Assembly: GCA_001870995.2 (NCBI GenBank)
Contig: MLAV02000009.1
Location: 186,001-250,000 of the forward strand
Source: Chitinophaga sp. CB10
GTDB lineage: Bacteria; Bacteroidota; Bacteroidia; Chitinophagales; Chitinophagaceae
Length of the DNA stretch: 64,000 nt
Direction of reading: 5' to 3'
Shown here: positions 25,367-32,894 of the stretch, piece by piece
Position numbering within the stretch: position 1 is the first letter of the stretch
Layout: every line of letters begins with the position of its first letter
Made by a program: the position numbers and the translations under genes
The notes under the pieces: model-generated
Database searches by the model: none
Told to the model about the DNA's origin: nothing
The model's input: only the letters and a program-made list of their open reading frames with translations

Positions 25367-26560
25367 ATGCAAACCCTTCATTATCGCACAACAGATTATT
25401 TCCCGGAAAGCTGGTGGAGGAGAAAAAAGGGCATACTGGAGGAGGTTTTCAGACGGGCGGAGCCTTTCCGGCTACAGGTAATTTATACGCAGATCGACCG
25501 GGACGAGCAACAGCGGCCCCGGTTCCGGGATTTCAGGTTCCAGGCCGGTCCGGACGTTTATTCCTACCCGGCATCGACGGTAAAGCTGCCGGCGGCCATC
25601 CTGGCATTGGAGAAGCTCCGCGACCTCGATATTCCCGGACTGGACATGCATACGGCTATGTTTATCAACCCGTTAGCCGGCATCAACACCGGCGTTCACC
25701 GGGACGTAACGGCGTCCCGGGGGCTGGCTTGTATCTCTCACTATATTAAAAAAATATTTCTTATAAGCGATAACGACGCCTATAACCGGCTCTATGAATT
25801 CATTGGCCAGGAGGCATTTAACCGCCGCCTCTGGGAAAACGGCTACACGGATGTACAGATACGCCACCGCCTGGGCCTTCCCCTCCACGAAGCGGCAAAC
25901 CGGCATACCAATGCCATGAAGTTCAAGCGCGGCAACCAGGTGATTTATGAGCAGCCGGCCGCCTGCAGCACGCTGGCATTTGCGCCCCGGCACGACCTGG
26001 CCGGGAAAGCCTGGCGCACCCATAAAGGCACGGTGGAACGGGCCCCGATGGACTTCTCCATCCGCAACCGGCTGCCCTTAGCCAGCCTCCATGAAATCAT
26101 GCGGAGTATTTTTTTTCCGGAGGCTGTAACAAATCAGCAGCGCTACCGTTTAACGGATGGCGACTATTCATTTTTGTATCGTTGTATGTCGCAATATCCA
26201 ACAGCGTCGGAGGACCCTGTTTATGATCACCAACAGTATCACCAGGCTTATTGCAAGTTCCTGCTCTACGGCGGAAGTCAACAGGCGGTGATCCCCCCGG
26301 AAATACGCATTTTCAATAAACCGGGATGGGCGTATGGATTTTTGACGGACACTGCTTATATTGCTGACTTTGGAAATAACATCGAATTTCTCCTGTCTGC
26401 CACAGTACATGTCAACCATGACGGAATTTTGGGGGATGATCAGCGGGCCTTCGAAGAAATCGGGAAACCGTTTTTACAGGCGCTGGGCGAATTGATTTAC
26501 ACGATAGAACTGGAAAGACCAAAGCCAATAATACCCGATCTGAGCCGCTTTCAACCATAG
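25367..26560 (+). CDS. beta-lactamase/transpeptidase-fold serine hydrolase, no visible signal peptide
   Basis: A 397-residue protein with class A beta-lactamase-like motifs in order: S70-T-V-K73 in SYPASTVKLPAAILALEK, S134-D-N136 in FLISDNDAYNRLYEF, and a K-P-G in NKPGWAYGFLTDTAYIADF that replaces KTG. These are the nucleophile with its lysine, the second active-site loop and the third strand. The N-terminus (MQTLHYRTTDYFPESWWRRK) is not a signal peptide, and no start further upstream before the stop at 25342-25344 would add one. Related proteins are usually periplasmic, so location is uncertain. It could be a hydrolase or peptidase rather than a resistance enzyme. It is divergent from secDF; the next gene is a DUF4397 lipoprotein. 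Confidence 0.75.
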   Translation: MQTLHYRTTDYFPESWWRRKKGILEEVFRRAEPFRLQVIYTQIDRDEQQRPRFRDFRFQAGPDVYSYPASTVKLPAAILALEKLRDLDIPGLDMHTAMFINPLAGINTGVHRDVTASRGLACISHYIKKIFLISDNDAYNRLYEFIGQEAFNRRLWENGYTDVQIRHRLGLPLHEAANRHTNAMKFKRGNQVIYEQPAACSTLAFAPRHDLAGKAWRTHKGTVERAPMDFSIRNRLPLASLHEIMRSIFFPEAVTNQQRYRLTDGDYSFLYRCMSQYPTASEDPVYDHQQYHQAYCKFLLYGGSQQAVIPPEIRIFNKPGWAYGFLTDTAYIADFGNNIEFLLSATVHVNHDGILGDDQRAFEEIGKPFLQALGELIYTIELERPKPIIPDLSRFQP

Positions 26561-26620
26561 GGCGCGATCGGTAAGCCTTTAAACAGCTAAATTCACACAT
26601 ACTTTAAAAACTGAGAGCAG

Positions 26621-27334
26621 ATGCTAACTAAGATCAATCGTGTATGGGCTATTGTAGTGCTGATAGCCGCGACTATGGGAATGACTTCCTGTCTGAAGAA
26701 CAATGTGGACACGACACCGCAGCGCCCTACATTCTGGCTGAATGTGGCAAACCTGTCGACCTACTCCGGTACGATGGACCTGTACGACAATGGTAAAAAA
26801 ATCACCAATACCGGTATCACCGGCTTCTTCTCCGAAGTGATCGGCGGTTACAGCGGTCCTCACGAAATGAAAATGACCGTTGCCGGTAAAGATTCCGTAC
26901 TGGCCACTGCCAGCAGCCAGCTGGATAGCCTGCATTACTATACTTACATGGTATATGGCGGCAACCCGGTGAAAGCGGCTTTCGTGGAATCCAACCTGAC
27001 CAACTACAGCCCTACCTCCGTTAACCTGCGTTTCTACAACCTGTCCGCCAGCATTGGCCCGGTTGACGTGTACATGGGTTCCAAAAAAGTATTTGAAAAC
27101 GTGGTTTACGCAGATGGTTACTTCCGTCCGGATTTCACCACTTTCAACGATATTACCGAAGGCAATGTGATCACTGTTAAAAAAGCTGGTACCAACGAGG
27201 TAGTAGCCACCAACAACAGCCTGAAGGTCAGCAGCCTGCAAACCGGCGGCGTTTACACCGCATATGTTACCGGTAACGCCGGCAGCACCGGCAACGATAA
27301 GCCAAGCACCAACGTTATCTACGGCGCTTACTAA
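26621..27334 (+). CDS. DUF4397-domain lipoprotein
   Basis: A 237-residue lipoprotein: the signal MLTKINRVWAIVVLIAATMG ends in the lipobox MTSC (C24). Two beta-rich repeats follow, with NVANLSTYSGTMDLYDNGKK in the first and NLSASIGPVDVYMGSKKVFE in the second, the pattern of DUF4397, which is common in Bacteroidota surface or periplasmic proteins. It probably faces the periplasm or is surface exposed. Function is unknown; the domain is often found near secreted enzymes. It starts 60 bases after the serine hydrolase and ends at a strong terminator. Confidence 0.85.
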   Translation: MLTKINRVWAIVVLIAATMGMTSCLKNNVDTTPQRPTFWLNVANLSTYSGTMDLYDNGKKITNTGITGFFSEVIGGYSGPHEMKMTVAGKDSVLATASSQLDSLHYYTYMVYGGNPVKAAFVESNLTNYSPTSVNLRFYNLSASIGPVDVYMGSKKVFENVVYADGYFRPDFTTFNDITEGNVITVKKAGTNEVVATNNSLKVSSLQTGGVYTAYVTGNAGSTGNDKPSTNVIYGAY

Positions 27335-27360
27335 TCGCCTGAAAATATTCATTCCTTTGA

Positions 27361-27399
27361 ACGCAGAAGGGGCCGATCATCCGGCCCCTTCTGCGTTTA
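27361..27399 (+). terminator. rho-independent terminator of the DUF4397 gene
   Basis: A 15-base stem (ACGCAGAAGGGGCCG / CGGCCCCTTCTGCGT) with a short loop is followed by only a short T-run (TTT). Confidence 0.75.
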
Positions 27400-27446
27400 T
27401 ACGGCAGCTGCGGATATCTTTCCCTGAGATTTTTCTTTTTTTTGTG

Positions 27447-27454
27447 TAGGTTTG
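27447..27454 (+). promoter_or_regulatory. candidate -7 promoter element for the aminotransferase
   Basis: TAGGTTTG matches TAnnTTTG exactly; it lies 24 bases before the start codon, after a T-rich stretch. Confidence 0.5.
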
Positions 27455-27478
27455 TCCTGGTCAATCCGATATTAACTT

Positions 27479-28672
27479 ATGAATCAACTTGCAGAGAGGC
27501 TGTCCCGGATTTCCGAGCCTCAAACCATCAAAATGGCGAAGCTCGGCCGAGAGCTGAAAGCCCAGGGAATAGACATTGTAGACCTTAGTATTGGAGAACC
27601 TGACTTTGATACGCCCGAGCATATTCGCGAAGCTGCCAAAAAGGCGATCGACGAAGGCTTTACCCACTATACCCCCGTTGCGGGCATCGCTGACCTGCGC
27701 CAGGCGGTGATCCACAAACTGAAACGCGATAACGGTCTTGACTATACGCCGGAACAGATCGTGGTGAGTACCGGCGCCAAACAATGCCTGGCCAATGCCG
27801 TACTCGCACTGGTAGACCCGGGAGATGAAGTCATCATCCCTACGCCTTACTGGGTCACCTATTCCGAACAGGTGAAACTTTGCCAGGGCGAAGTCGTGTT
27901 TGTGCCCTGCGGCATCGAAAACAATTATAAAATCACGCCCGCACAGCTGGAAGCCGCTATCACGCCTAAAACCAAGCTGTTCATGTTCTCTTCCCCCTGC
28001 AACCCTACCGGTTCAGTATATTCCAAAGAAGAGCTGGCAGCGCTGGCGGAAGTATTCGAAAAACATCCGAATATCTACATCATCTCCGATGAGATATATG
28101 AGTATATCAACTACGTGGGCAAACATGAAAGCATTGCCCAGTTCGGGGACCTGAAAAACAGGACCATCCTCATCAACGGCCTTAGCAAAGGCTTTGCCAT
28201 GACCGGCTGGCGCCTCGGCTACCTGGCCGCACCGCTGGACATCGCCAGGGCATGCGATAAAATCCAGAGCCAGTTCACCTCTGCCACCTGCTCCATTACG
28301 CAGCGCGCAGCCGTTACCGCCCTCACCGGCGACCTCAGCTCCGCACATGCCATGGTAGCTGAATTCAAAAAACGCCGTGCCTTTATTCACGAAGCCCTGA
28401 AAGAAATCCCGGGATTACTCGTGAATGATCCGGAAGGCGCCTTCTATATGTTCCCGGACATGAGCGCCTTCTTCGGTAAATCCTACGAAGGGCAGACGAT
28501 CAATAACGCAGATGACCTCTGCATGTACCTGCTCCACCGCGCGCACGTTTCCACCGTTACCGGCGCGGCTTTCCAGCAGCCCAACTGCATCCGCCTGTCG
28601 TACGCCACCTCTATGGACAAACTGCAGGAAGGCGTAAAACGCATGAAGGAATGGTTAGGTAAGCTGAGCTAA
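27479..28672 (+). CDS. PLP-dependent class I aminotransferase (aspartate aminotransferase-like)
   Basis: A 397-residue cytosolic aminotransferase of the AspC/AAT I-gamma type. Features are IDIVDLSIGEPDFDTPEHIR, VVSTGAKQCLANAVLALVDP, FSSPCNPTGSVYSKEELAAL, and the PLP-binding lysine in NGLSKGFAMTGWRLGYLAAP. The most probable substrates are aspartate or a related amino acid with 2-oxoglutarate, but specificity cannot be fixed from sequence alone. Length is normal. It has its own promoter candidate and terminator, and does not sit in an amino-acid biosynthesis cluster. Confidence 0.93.
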   Translation: MNQLAERLSRISEPQTIKMAKLGRELKAQGIDIVDLSIGEPDFDTPEHIREAAKKAIDEGFTHYTPVAGIADLRQAVIHKLKRDNGLDYTPEQIVVSTGAKQCLANAVLALVDPGDEVIIPTPYWVTYSEQVKLCQGEVVFVPCGIENNYKITPAQLEAAITPKTKLFMFSSPCNPTGSVYSKEELAALAEVFEKHPNIYIISDEIYEYINYVGKHESIAQFGDLKNRTILINGLSKGFAMTGWRLGYLAAPLDIARACDKIQSQFTSATCSITQRAAVTALTGDLSSAHAMVAEFKKRRAFIHEALKEIPGLLVNDPEGAFYMFPDMSAFFGKSYEGQTINNADDLCMYLLHRAHVSTVTGAAFQQPNCIRLSYATSMDKLQEGVKRMKEWLGKLS

Positions 28673-28703
28673 CTCCGGCAGATTGTTATACTAACATTAT
28701 TCA

Positions 28704-28740
28704 GAGAGGGGAAGAGATCGAAAAGGTCCCTTCCCCTCTC
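28704..28740 (+). terminator. probable terminator of the aminotransferase
   Basis: An 11-base stem (GAGAGGGGAAG / CTTCCCCTCTC) is followed by TCCATTATTT, a weak T-run. Confidence 0.6.
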
Positions 28741-28764
28741 TCCATTATTTATATAATTATTTTC

Positions 28765-28772
28765 TACATTTG
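28765..28772 (+). promoter_or_regulatory. candidate -7 promoter element for the DUF7935-like gene
   Basis: TACATTTG matches TAnnTTTG exactly, 25 bases before the start codon. Confidence 0.5.
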
Positions 28773-28797
28773 TATCTGCAAAAACCTGAATAGATAC

Positions 28798-29328
28798 ATG
28801 GATACTCAGAAACTACTGTACATCGTGCTGGCGCTTGGCGCCGGGTATATGATATACAGTACCGCCAAAGACCTGATCAAGAAGAAGCCATCCAAAGAGC
28901 CGGGGGAGCCGGCGCCTTCCAATAACAACAGCAACAGCAGCACCATATTGCCTTTGCAGCTGCAAGCCTATGAGCGCATGGCGCTGTACGTGGAAAGAAT
29001 ATCGCCGCAAAGCCTGATCAGCCGCATCTATCAGCCGGGCATGACCACGGTGGATATGCAGCTGGCCATGGTGCAGCAGATCAAAGCGGAATACGATCAT
29101 AACGTTACCCAGCAAATCTATGTATCCGCCCAAACCTGGGATGCCATCAAAACCCTGAAGGAACAAACCATTTCCGTGATCAACCAGGTGGCTGCCACGC
29201 TGCCGCCGGATGCGCCGGCCATGGAGCTGAACAAGCAGCTGCTGGAAGTATTTGCCGAAGCAGGCGCCTCCCCTTCCGAGCTGGTAGCGCAGATCATCAA
29301 TACCGAAGCAAAAAAGCTGATGAAATAA
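28798..29328 (+). CDS. membrane-anchored protein of unknown function (DUF7935-like)
   Basis: A 176-residue protein with an N-terminal transmembrane helix (LLYIVLALGAGYMIYSTAKD), a short Pro/Ser/Asn linker (residues about 29-50), and a helical domain with LQAYERMALYVERISPQSLI and SRIYQPGMTTVDMQLAMVQQ. The pattern recalls a Bacteroidota-specific family (DUF7935) from memory; I could not check it. The soluble part would face the cytosol. No catalytic motif is seen. It is convergent with the M23 peptidase gene, whose stop codon is only 12 bases away. Confidence 0.65.
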   Translation: MDTQKLLYIVLALGAGYMIYSTAKDLIKKKPSKEPGEPAPSNNNSNSSTILPLQLQAYERMALYVERISPQSLISRIYQPGMTTVDMQLAMVQQIKAEYDHNVTQQIYVSAQTWDAIKTLKEQTISVINQVAATLPPDAPAMELNKQLLEVFAEAGASPSELVAQIINTEAKKLMK

Positions 29329-29334
29329 TTCCCG

Positions 29335-29380
29335 AAAAGGCTATCTGACGCGGATCACCTCATTCATCAGGTAGCCTTTT
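29335..29380 (+). terminator. possible terminator overlapping the end of the M23 gene
   Basis: An imperfect long stem (AAAAGGCTATCTGA / TCAGGTAGCCTTTT) spans the 3' end of the convergent M23 peptidase coding sequence, so the terminator, if used, is inside another gene. Confidence 0.45.
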
Positions 29381-30249
29381 CCATTGAAGTGAATATAGAG
29401 CGGATAGCCCAGGTACCAGGGGATACCCGGCTGTTTAAAATGCACCTGTATATGCAGGTGCGGTTCCGTACTGAAGCCCGAGTTACCGATGCTAGCCAGC
29501 GGCTGCCCGGTAGTCACCTCCTCCCCTTCGTGCACCAGCACGCTGTTCATTCGCAGATGCCCCATAAAAATATAACAGTTGGCCGTTTCAATCAGCACCT
29601 GGTTGGTGTTCTTAGGCCCCCGCTTCATATTCGGCGGGATATTATCCGGGTTGTTGCTGTAAGCCCTTACCACGCGGCCATTGCAGGGCGCGTACACGGT
29701 ATCGCCAAAAATTTCGTAGTCATGCAGGTTCCGGGAGAAGATGCGGTTGGCCCGGCCGCCGAAGCGGTTCAGCTTTACAATATCCATCGCGTACACGGCG
29801 CCCCGGAGGCTAAAATGAAACAGGTTAGTCGGCAGCCCCTTCCCACCCTGTAATACAAAGTAACTGCCTTTTTTAAACGGGAATGAAAGCTCAATTACAT
29901 CCGGCTTGCCGGTGGTGCCGGTAAAATAGAGTATGCTCAATACCGTTAGTAAGCCAGTAAAAAACAGGTTTAGCCTTACCTTCCAGCGGCGCGGCGGCGG
30001 CAGTGTTTGATCTTTTTTCCGGAAGCAGCTCCCTGCCAGCGCCAGCAAGGCCAGTACCCCAAAGGCATAGCCTGCATAGATGGTCAGGTACACCCAGGTA
30101 CCAAAGAGATAGAGGAACACGGCGAGCGCGCAGCCTGCCAATAATGTGCTGTAAGCGGCCGGCAGCGGGCGGCGGCCCGACTTCCAGATAAGCCGGATGC
30201 TGAAAAAAGCCAGGAGTAACGTAATGCCAAGCAGCAGGTAGATGATCAT
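29341..30249 (-). CDS. membrane-anchored M23-family metallopeptidase
   Basis: A 302-residue protein with four predicted N-terminal helices (residues about 1-20, 32-60, 62-80 and 96-114), then an M23 (LytM-like) domain. The zinc-site landmarks are the H...D pair in LFHFSLRGAVYAMDIVKL and the final HLHIQVH motif (STEPHLHIQVHF), with the canonical GQPLASIGNSG turn between. M23 enzymes cut peptidoglycan cross-bridges; some family members are non-catalytic activators, but the ligands are present here. The domain would face the periplasm. The 3' end overlaps a hairpin. It is single by spacing, and its promoter was not recognised. Confidence 0.85.
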   Translation of the reverse strand: MIIYLLLGITLLLAFFSIRLIWKSGRRPLPAAYSTLLAGCALAVFLYLFGTWVYLTIYAGYAFGVLALLALAGSCFRKKDQTLPPPRRWKVRLNLFFTGLLTVLSILYFTGTTGKPDVIELSFPFKKGSYFVLQGGKGLPTNLFHFSLRGAVYAMDIVKLNRFGGRANRIFSRNLHDYEIFGDTVYAPCNGRVVRAYSNNPDNIPPNMKRGPKNTNQVLIETANCYIFMGHLRMNSVLVHEGEEVTTGQPLASIGNSGFSTEPHLHIQVHFKQPGIPWYLGYPLYIHFNGKGYLMNEVIRVR

Positions 30250-30345
30250 CGGTGGCGTTAACTTTACTGCAAAATATCAATATTTTTCTCCACGGCGAAG
30301 TACCATAATAATTATGTAACATTGCAACGTCAGCACCAATCTACG

Positions 30346-31893
30346 ATGGAAAAGCAAATACAAACCGATTCGGGCATTCAGATTGCGCCGGTATATACGC
30401 AGGAAGTGCCCATGCATGAACTTCCCGGGGAATTTCCTTTTACGCGCGGCATACATGCCTCCATGTATCGTGACAAGCTCTGGACCATGCGCCAGTACGC
30501 AGGTTTCAGCACAGCGGAAGCATCCAACGAACGATACCATTACCTGCTCAGCCAGGGTGTGATGGGCCTCAGCGTGGCCTTTGACCTGCCTACGCAGATA
30601 GGGTACGACTCCGACCACCCGATGTCCGAAGGGGAAGTAGGAAAAGTAGGCGTAGCCATTGACTCCCTGGAAGATATGGAGCGGCTCTTCAAAGGCATAG
30701 AGCTGGAAAAGATTTCCACTTCCATGACCATTAACGCTACCGGCTTCATTCTGCTCGCCCTCTACATCGCGCTTGCCAAAAAGCAGGGCGCCGATCTGAA
30801 AAAGATTTCCGGCACCATCCAGAATGATATTTTAAAAGAATACGCGGCCAGGGGCACTTTCATCTATCCGCCCAAGCCTTCCATGCGTATCATTACCGAT
30901 ATATTTGATTATTGCAGCCGCGAAGTACCGAAATGGAATACCATATCCATTTCCGGCTACCACATCCGCGAGGCCGGCGCCAACGCCGTACAGGAGCTGG
31001 CTTTCACCCTCTCTAACGGGAAGGCCTATCTGAAAGCGGCCCTGGAAAAAGGGCTGGACATCAACGTATTCGCCAAACGCCTCTCCTTCTTCTTCAACGC
31101 CCATAACCACCTGTTTGAAGAAGTTGCAAAGTTCCGCGCGGCCAGGCGCATGTGGGCGAAGATCACCACGGAGCTGGGCGCTACGGACCCCAAGGCGCAA
31201 ATGCTGCGCTTCCACACGCAAACCGGCGGCAGCACCCTCACAGCGCAACAGCCGCTCAATAATATTGTACGGGTAGCCATTCAAACCATGGCCGCCACAT
31301 TGGGCGGCACGCAATCGCTCCACACCAACGGTTACGACGAAGCCCTCTCCCTCCCTACCGAAGAGGCGGCGCGCATCGCGCTGCGCACCCAGCAGATCGT
31401 GGGTTACGAAAGCGGCATCCCCGATACGGTAGACCCGCTGGCAGGCTCCTTCTACGTGGAAGCCCTCACCAATGAAGTGGAGAGCAAGGCATGGGAGCTG
31501 ATACAAAAGATAGATGCCATGGGCGGCGCCGTCAGCGCAATCGAACAGGGATTCATCCAGGATGAGATTGCAAAAAGCGCTTACCGCTACCAAAAGGATA
31601 TTGAGAGCGGGGAGAAGATCATTGTAGGCGTAAATAAATTCACCTCCACGGACAACAATCCGCCGGAAGTATTCCGGATTGATGACAGCATCCGTAAGGT
31701 GCAGTCCGGGCGGCTGGCGGACCTCCGCGCACGTCGCAACAACGAAGCCGTAAACGCCCTGCTGGCACGCATCCGCGCCGCAGCGCATACGACGGAAAAC
31801 TTAATGCCCATCGTAGTGGAAGCCGTGGAAAACCTGGCTACCCTCGGCGAAATTGCCGACGCCCTTCGCGCCGAATGGGGAGAATATCATTAA
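30346..31893 (+). CDS. acyl-CoA mutase large subunit (methylmalonyl-CoA mutase-like, no B12 domain)
   Basis: A 515-residue mutase TIM-barrel domain without the C-terminal cobalamin-binding domain. Family signatures are WTMRQYAGFSTAEASNERYH, MGLSVAFDLPTQIGYDSDHP, SISGYHIREAGANAVQELAF, and TQTGGSTLTAQQPLNNI. The tyrosine in RQYAG and the YH pair in SGYH match methylmalonyl-CoA mutase rather than the phenylalanine of isobutyryl-CoA mutase, suggesting methylmalonyl-CoA as substrate, but this is inference. It would need a separate small subunit with the cobalamin domain, which is not in this window. The start at MEKQIQTDSG is preferred to the TTG 24 bases before it. Confidence 0.88.
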   Translation: MEKQIQTDSGIQIAPVYTQEVPMHELPGEFPFTRGIHASMYRDKLWTMRQYAGFSTAEASNERYHYLLSQGVMGLSVAFDLPTQIGYDSDHPMSEGEVGKVGVAIDSLEDMERLFKGIELEKISTSMTINATGFILLALYIALAKKQGADLKKISGTIQNDILKEYAARGTFIYPPKPSMRIITDIFDYCSREVPKWNTISISGYHIREAGANAVQELAFTLSNGKAYLKAALEKGLDINVFAKRLSFFFNAHNHLFEEVAKFRAARRMWAKITTELGATDPKAQMLRFHTQTGGSTLTAQQPLNNIVRVAIQTMAATLGGTQSLHTNGYDEALSLPTEEAARIALRTQQIVGYESGIPDTVDPLAGSFYVEALTNEVESKAWELIQKIDAMGGAVSAIEQGFIQDEIAKSAYRYQKDIESGEKIIVGVNKFTSTDNNPPEVFRIDDSIRKVQSGRLADLRARRNNEAVNALLARIRAAAHTTENLMPIVVEAVENLATLGEIADALRAEWGEYH

Positions 31894-31941
31894 GGAAAAA
31901 AATATTTAATATTAAATTGCGACACAAAATAACTGCATAAC

Positions 31942-32835
31942 TTGATTTACCGTAATACTTGTCCGCTTTGTGGTTCTTCCCAGATCCATGAAGTATTAAC
32001 TGCAAAAGACTACACAGTATCTAAAGAAAGCTTTGGTATCTGGCACTGCGGTACCTGTACCGGCCGCTTTACCCAAAATGTGCCGGACGGCGCGCACATC
32101 GGCGCCTATTACCAATCCCAGGAATACATCTCCCATTCCGAAACAAAAGAAGGCCTCATCAATCGTTTATACCATAGCGTGCGTAAGATCACCCTGCGCT
32201 CCAAACAGAACTGGGTACGCAATGCCACCGGCATGAAAACCGGTTCCGTACTGGACATCGGCAGCGGCACCGGCGCATTCCTGCACTATATGAAAGCCGG
32301 CGGCTGGACAGTAACCGGCCTGGAGCCGGACGAAACCGCCCGCCACAACGCCAAACAACTTTACCAGGTAGAAGCCCTGCCGGTAGACCAGTTGTTTCAC
32401 CTGCCGCAACAGCAGTACGATGCAATCACAATGTGGCACGTACTCGAACATGTACACGAACTGCATGCCTATCTCAAACAAATCCGCCAGCTGGTAAAAC
32501 CCGAAGGCGCAATACTGATTGCCGTGCCCAACTACACATCCCTGGATGCGGAATATTATAAAGCGTATTGGGCGGCGTATGATGTGCCGCGGCACCTCTA
32601 CCACTTCTCCCCTGATTCGATGGAGCAGCTGCTGGCATTTCACGGGATTAAGGTCGTGAAAAAACATCCCATGGTGTTTGACGGGTTTTATGTAAGTCTG
32701 TTAAGCGAAAAGTATAAGACGGGGAAAAGCAGGCTGTTTCAAGGGTTTATACACGGATTGAGGTCCTACAGGAGAGGATTGAAACAGGTGGAGAGATGCA
32801 GCTCGATCGTATATGAGTGTAAGTTGGAAGCATAA
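31942..32835 (+). CDS. class I SAM-dependent methyltransferase with N-terminal zinc ribbon
   Basis: A 297-residue protein with a probable TTG start, since no in-frame ATG is upstream and the zinc motif begins at residue 7. The N-terminus is a zinc ribbon (C7-P-L-C10, C36-G-T-C39). The methyltransferase has motif I SVLDIGSGTGAFLHYM and ITMWHVLEHVHELHAYLKQI, followed by AVPNYTSLDAEYYKAYWAAY. Such ribbon-plus-methyltransferase proteins modify small molecules or sugars; the substrate is unknown here. It lies 48 bases after the mutase gene, and a shared transcript is possible but not shown. Confidence 0.8.
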   Translation: MIYRNTCPLCGSSQIHEVLTAKDYTVSKESFGIWHCGTCTGRFTQNVPDGAHIGAYYQSQEYISHSETKEGLINRLYHSVRKITLRSKQNWVRNATGMKTGSVLDIGSGTGAFLHYMKAGGWTVTGLEPDETARHNAKQLYQVEALPVDQLFHLPQQQYDAITMWHVLEHVHELHAYLKQIRQLVKPEGAILIAVPNYTSLDAEYYKAYWAAYDVPRHLYHFSPDSMEQLLAFHGIKVVKKHPMVFDGFYVSLLSEKYKTGKSRLFQGFIHGLRSYRRGLKQVERCSSIVYECKLEA

Positions 32836-32852
32836 ATTGTAGTGAAATAAAA

Positions 32853-32881
32853 AAAGAGGTGGCTGAAAGGCCACCTCTTTC
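32853..32881 (-). terminator. rho-independent terminator of the S46 peptidase
   Basis: An 11-base stem (AAAGAGGTGGC / GCCACCTCTTT) is followed on the minus strand by a long T-run, 14 bases past the stop codon. It may also serve the convergent methyltransferase. Confidence 0.8.
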
Positions 32882-32894
32882 CAGTATCATCCTT

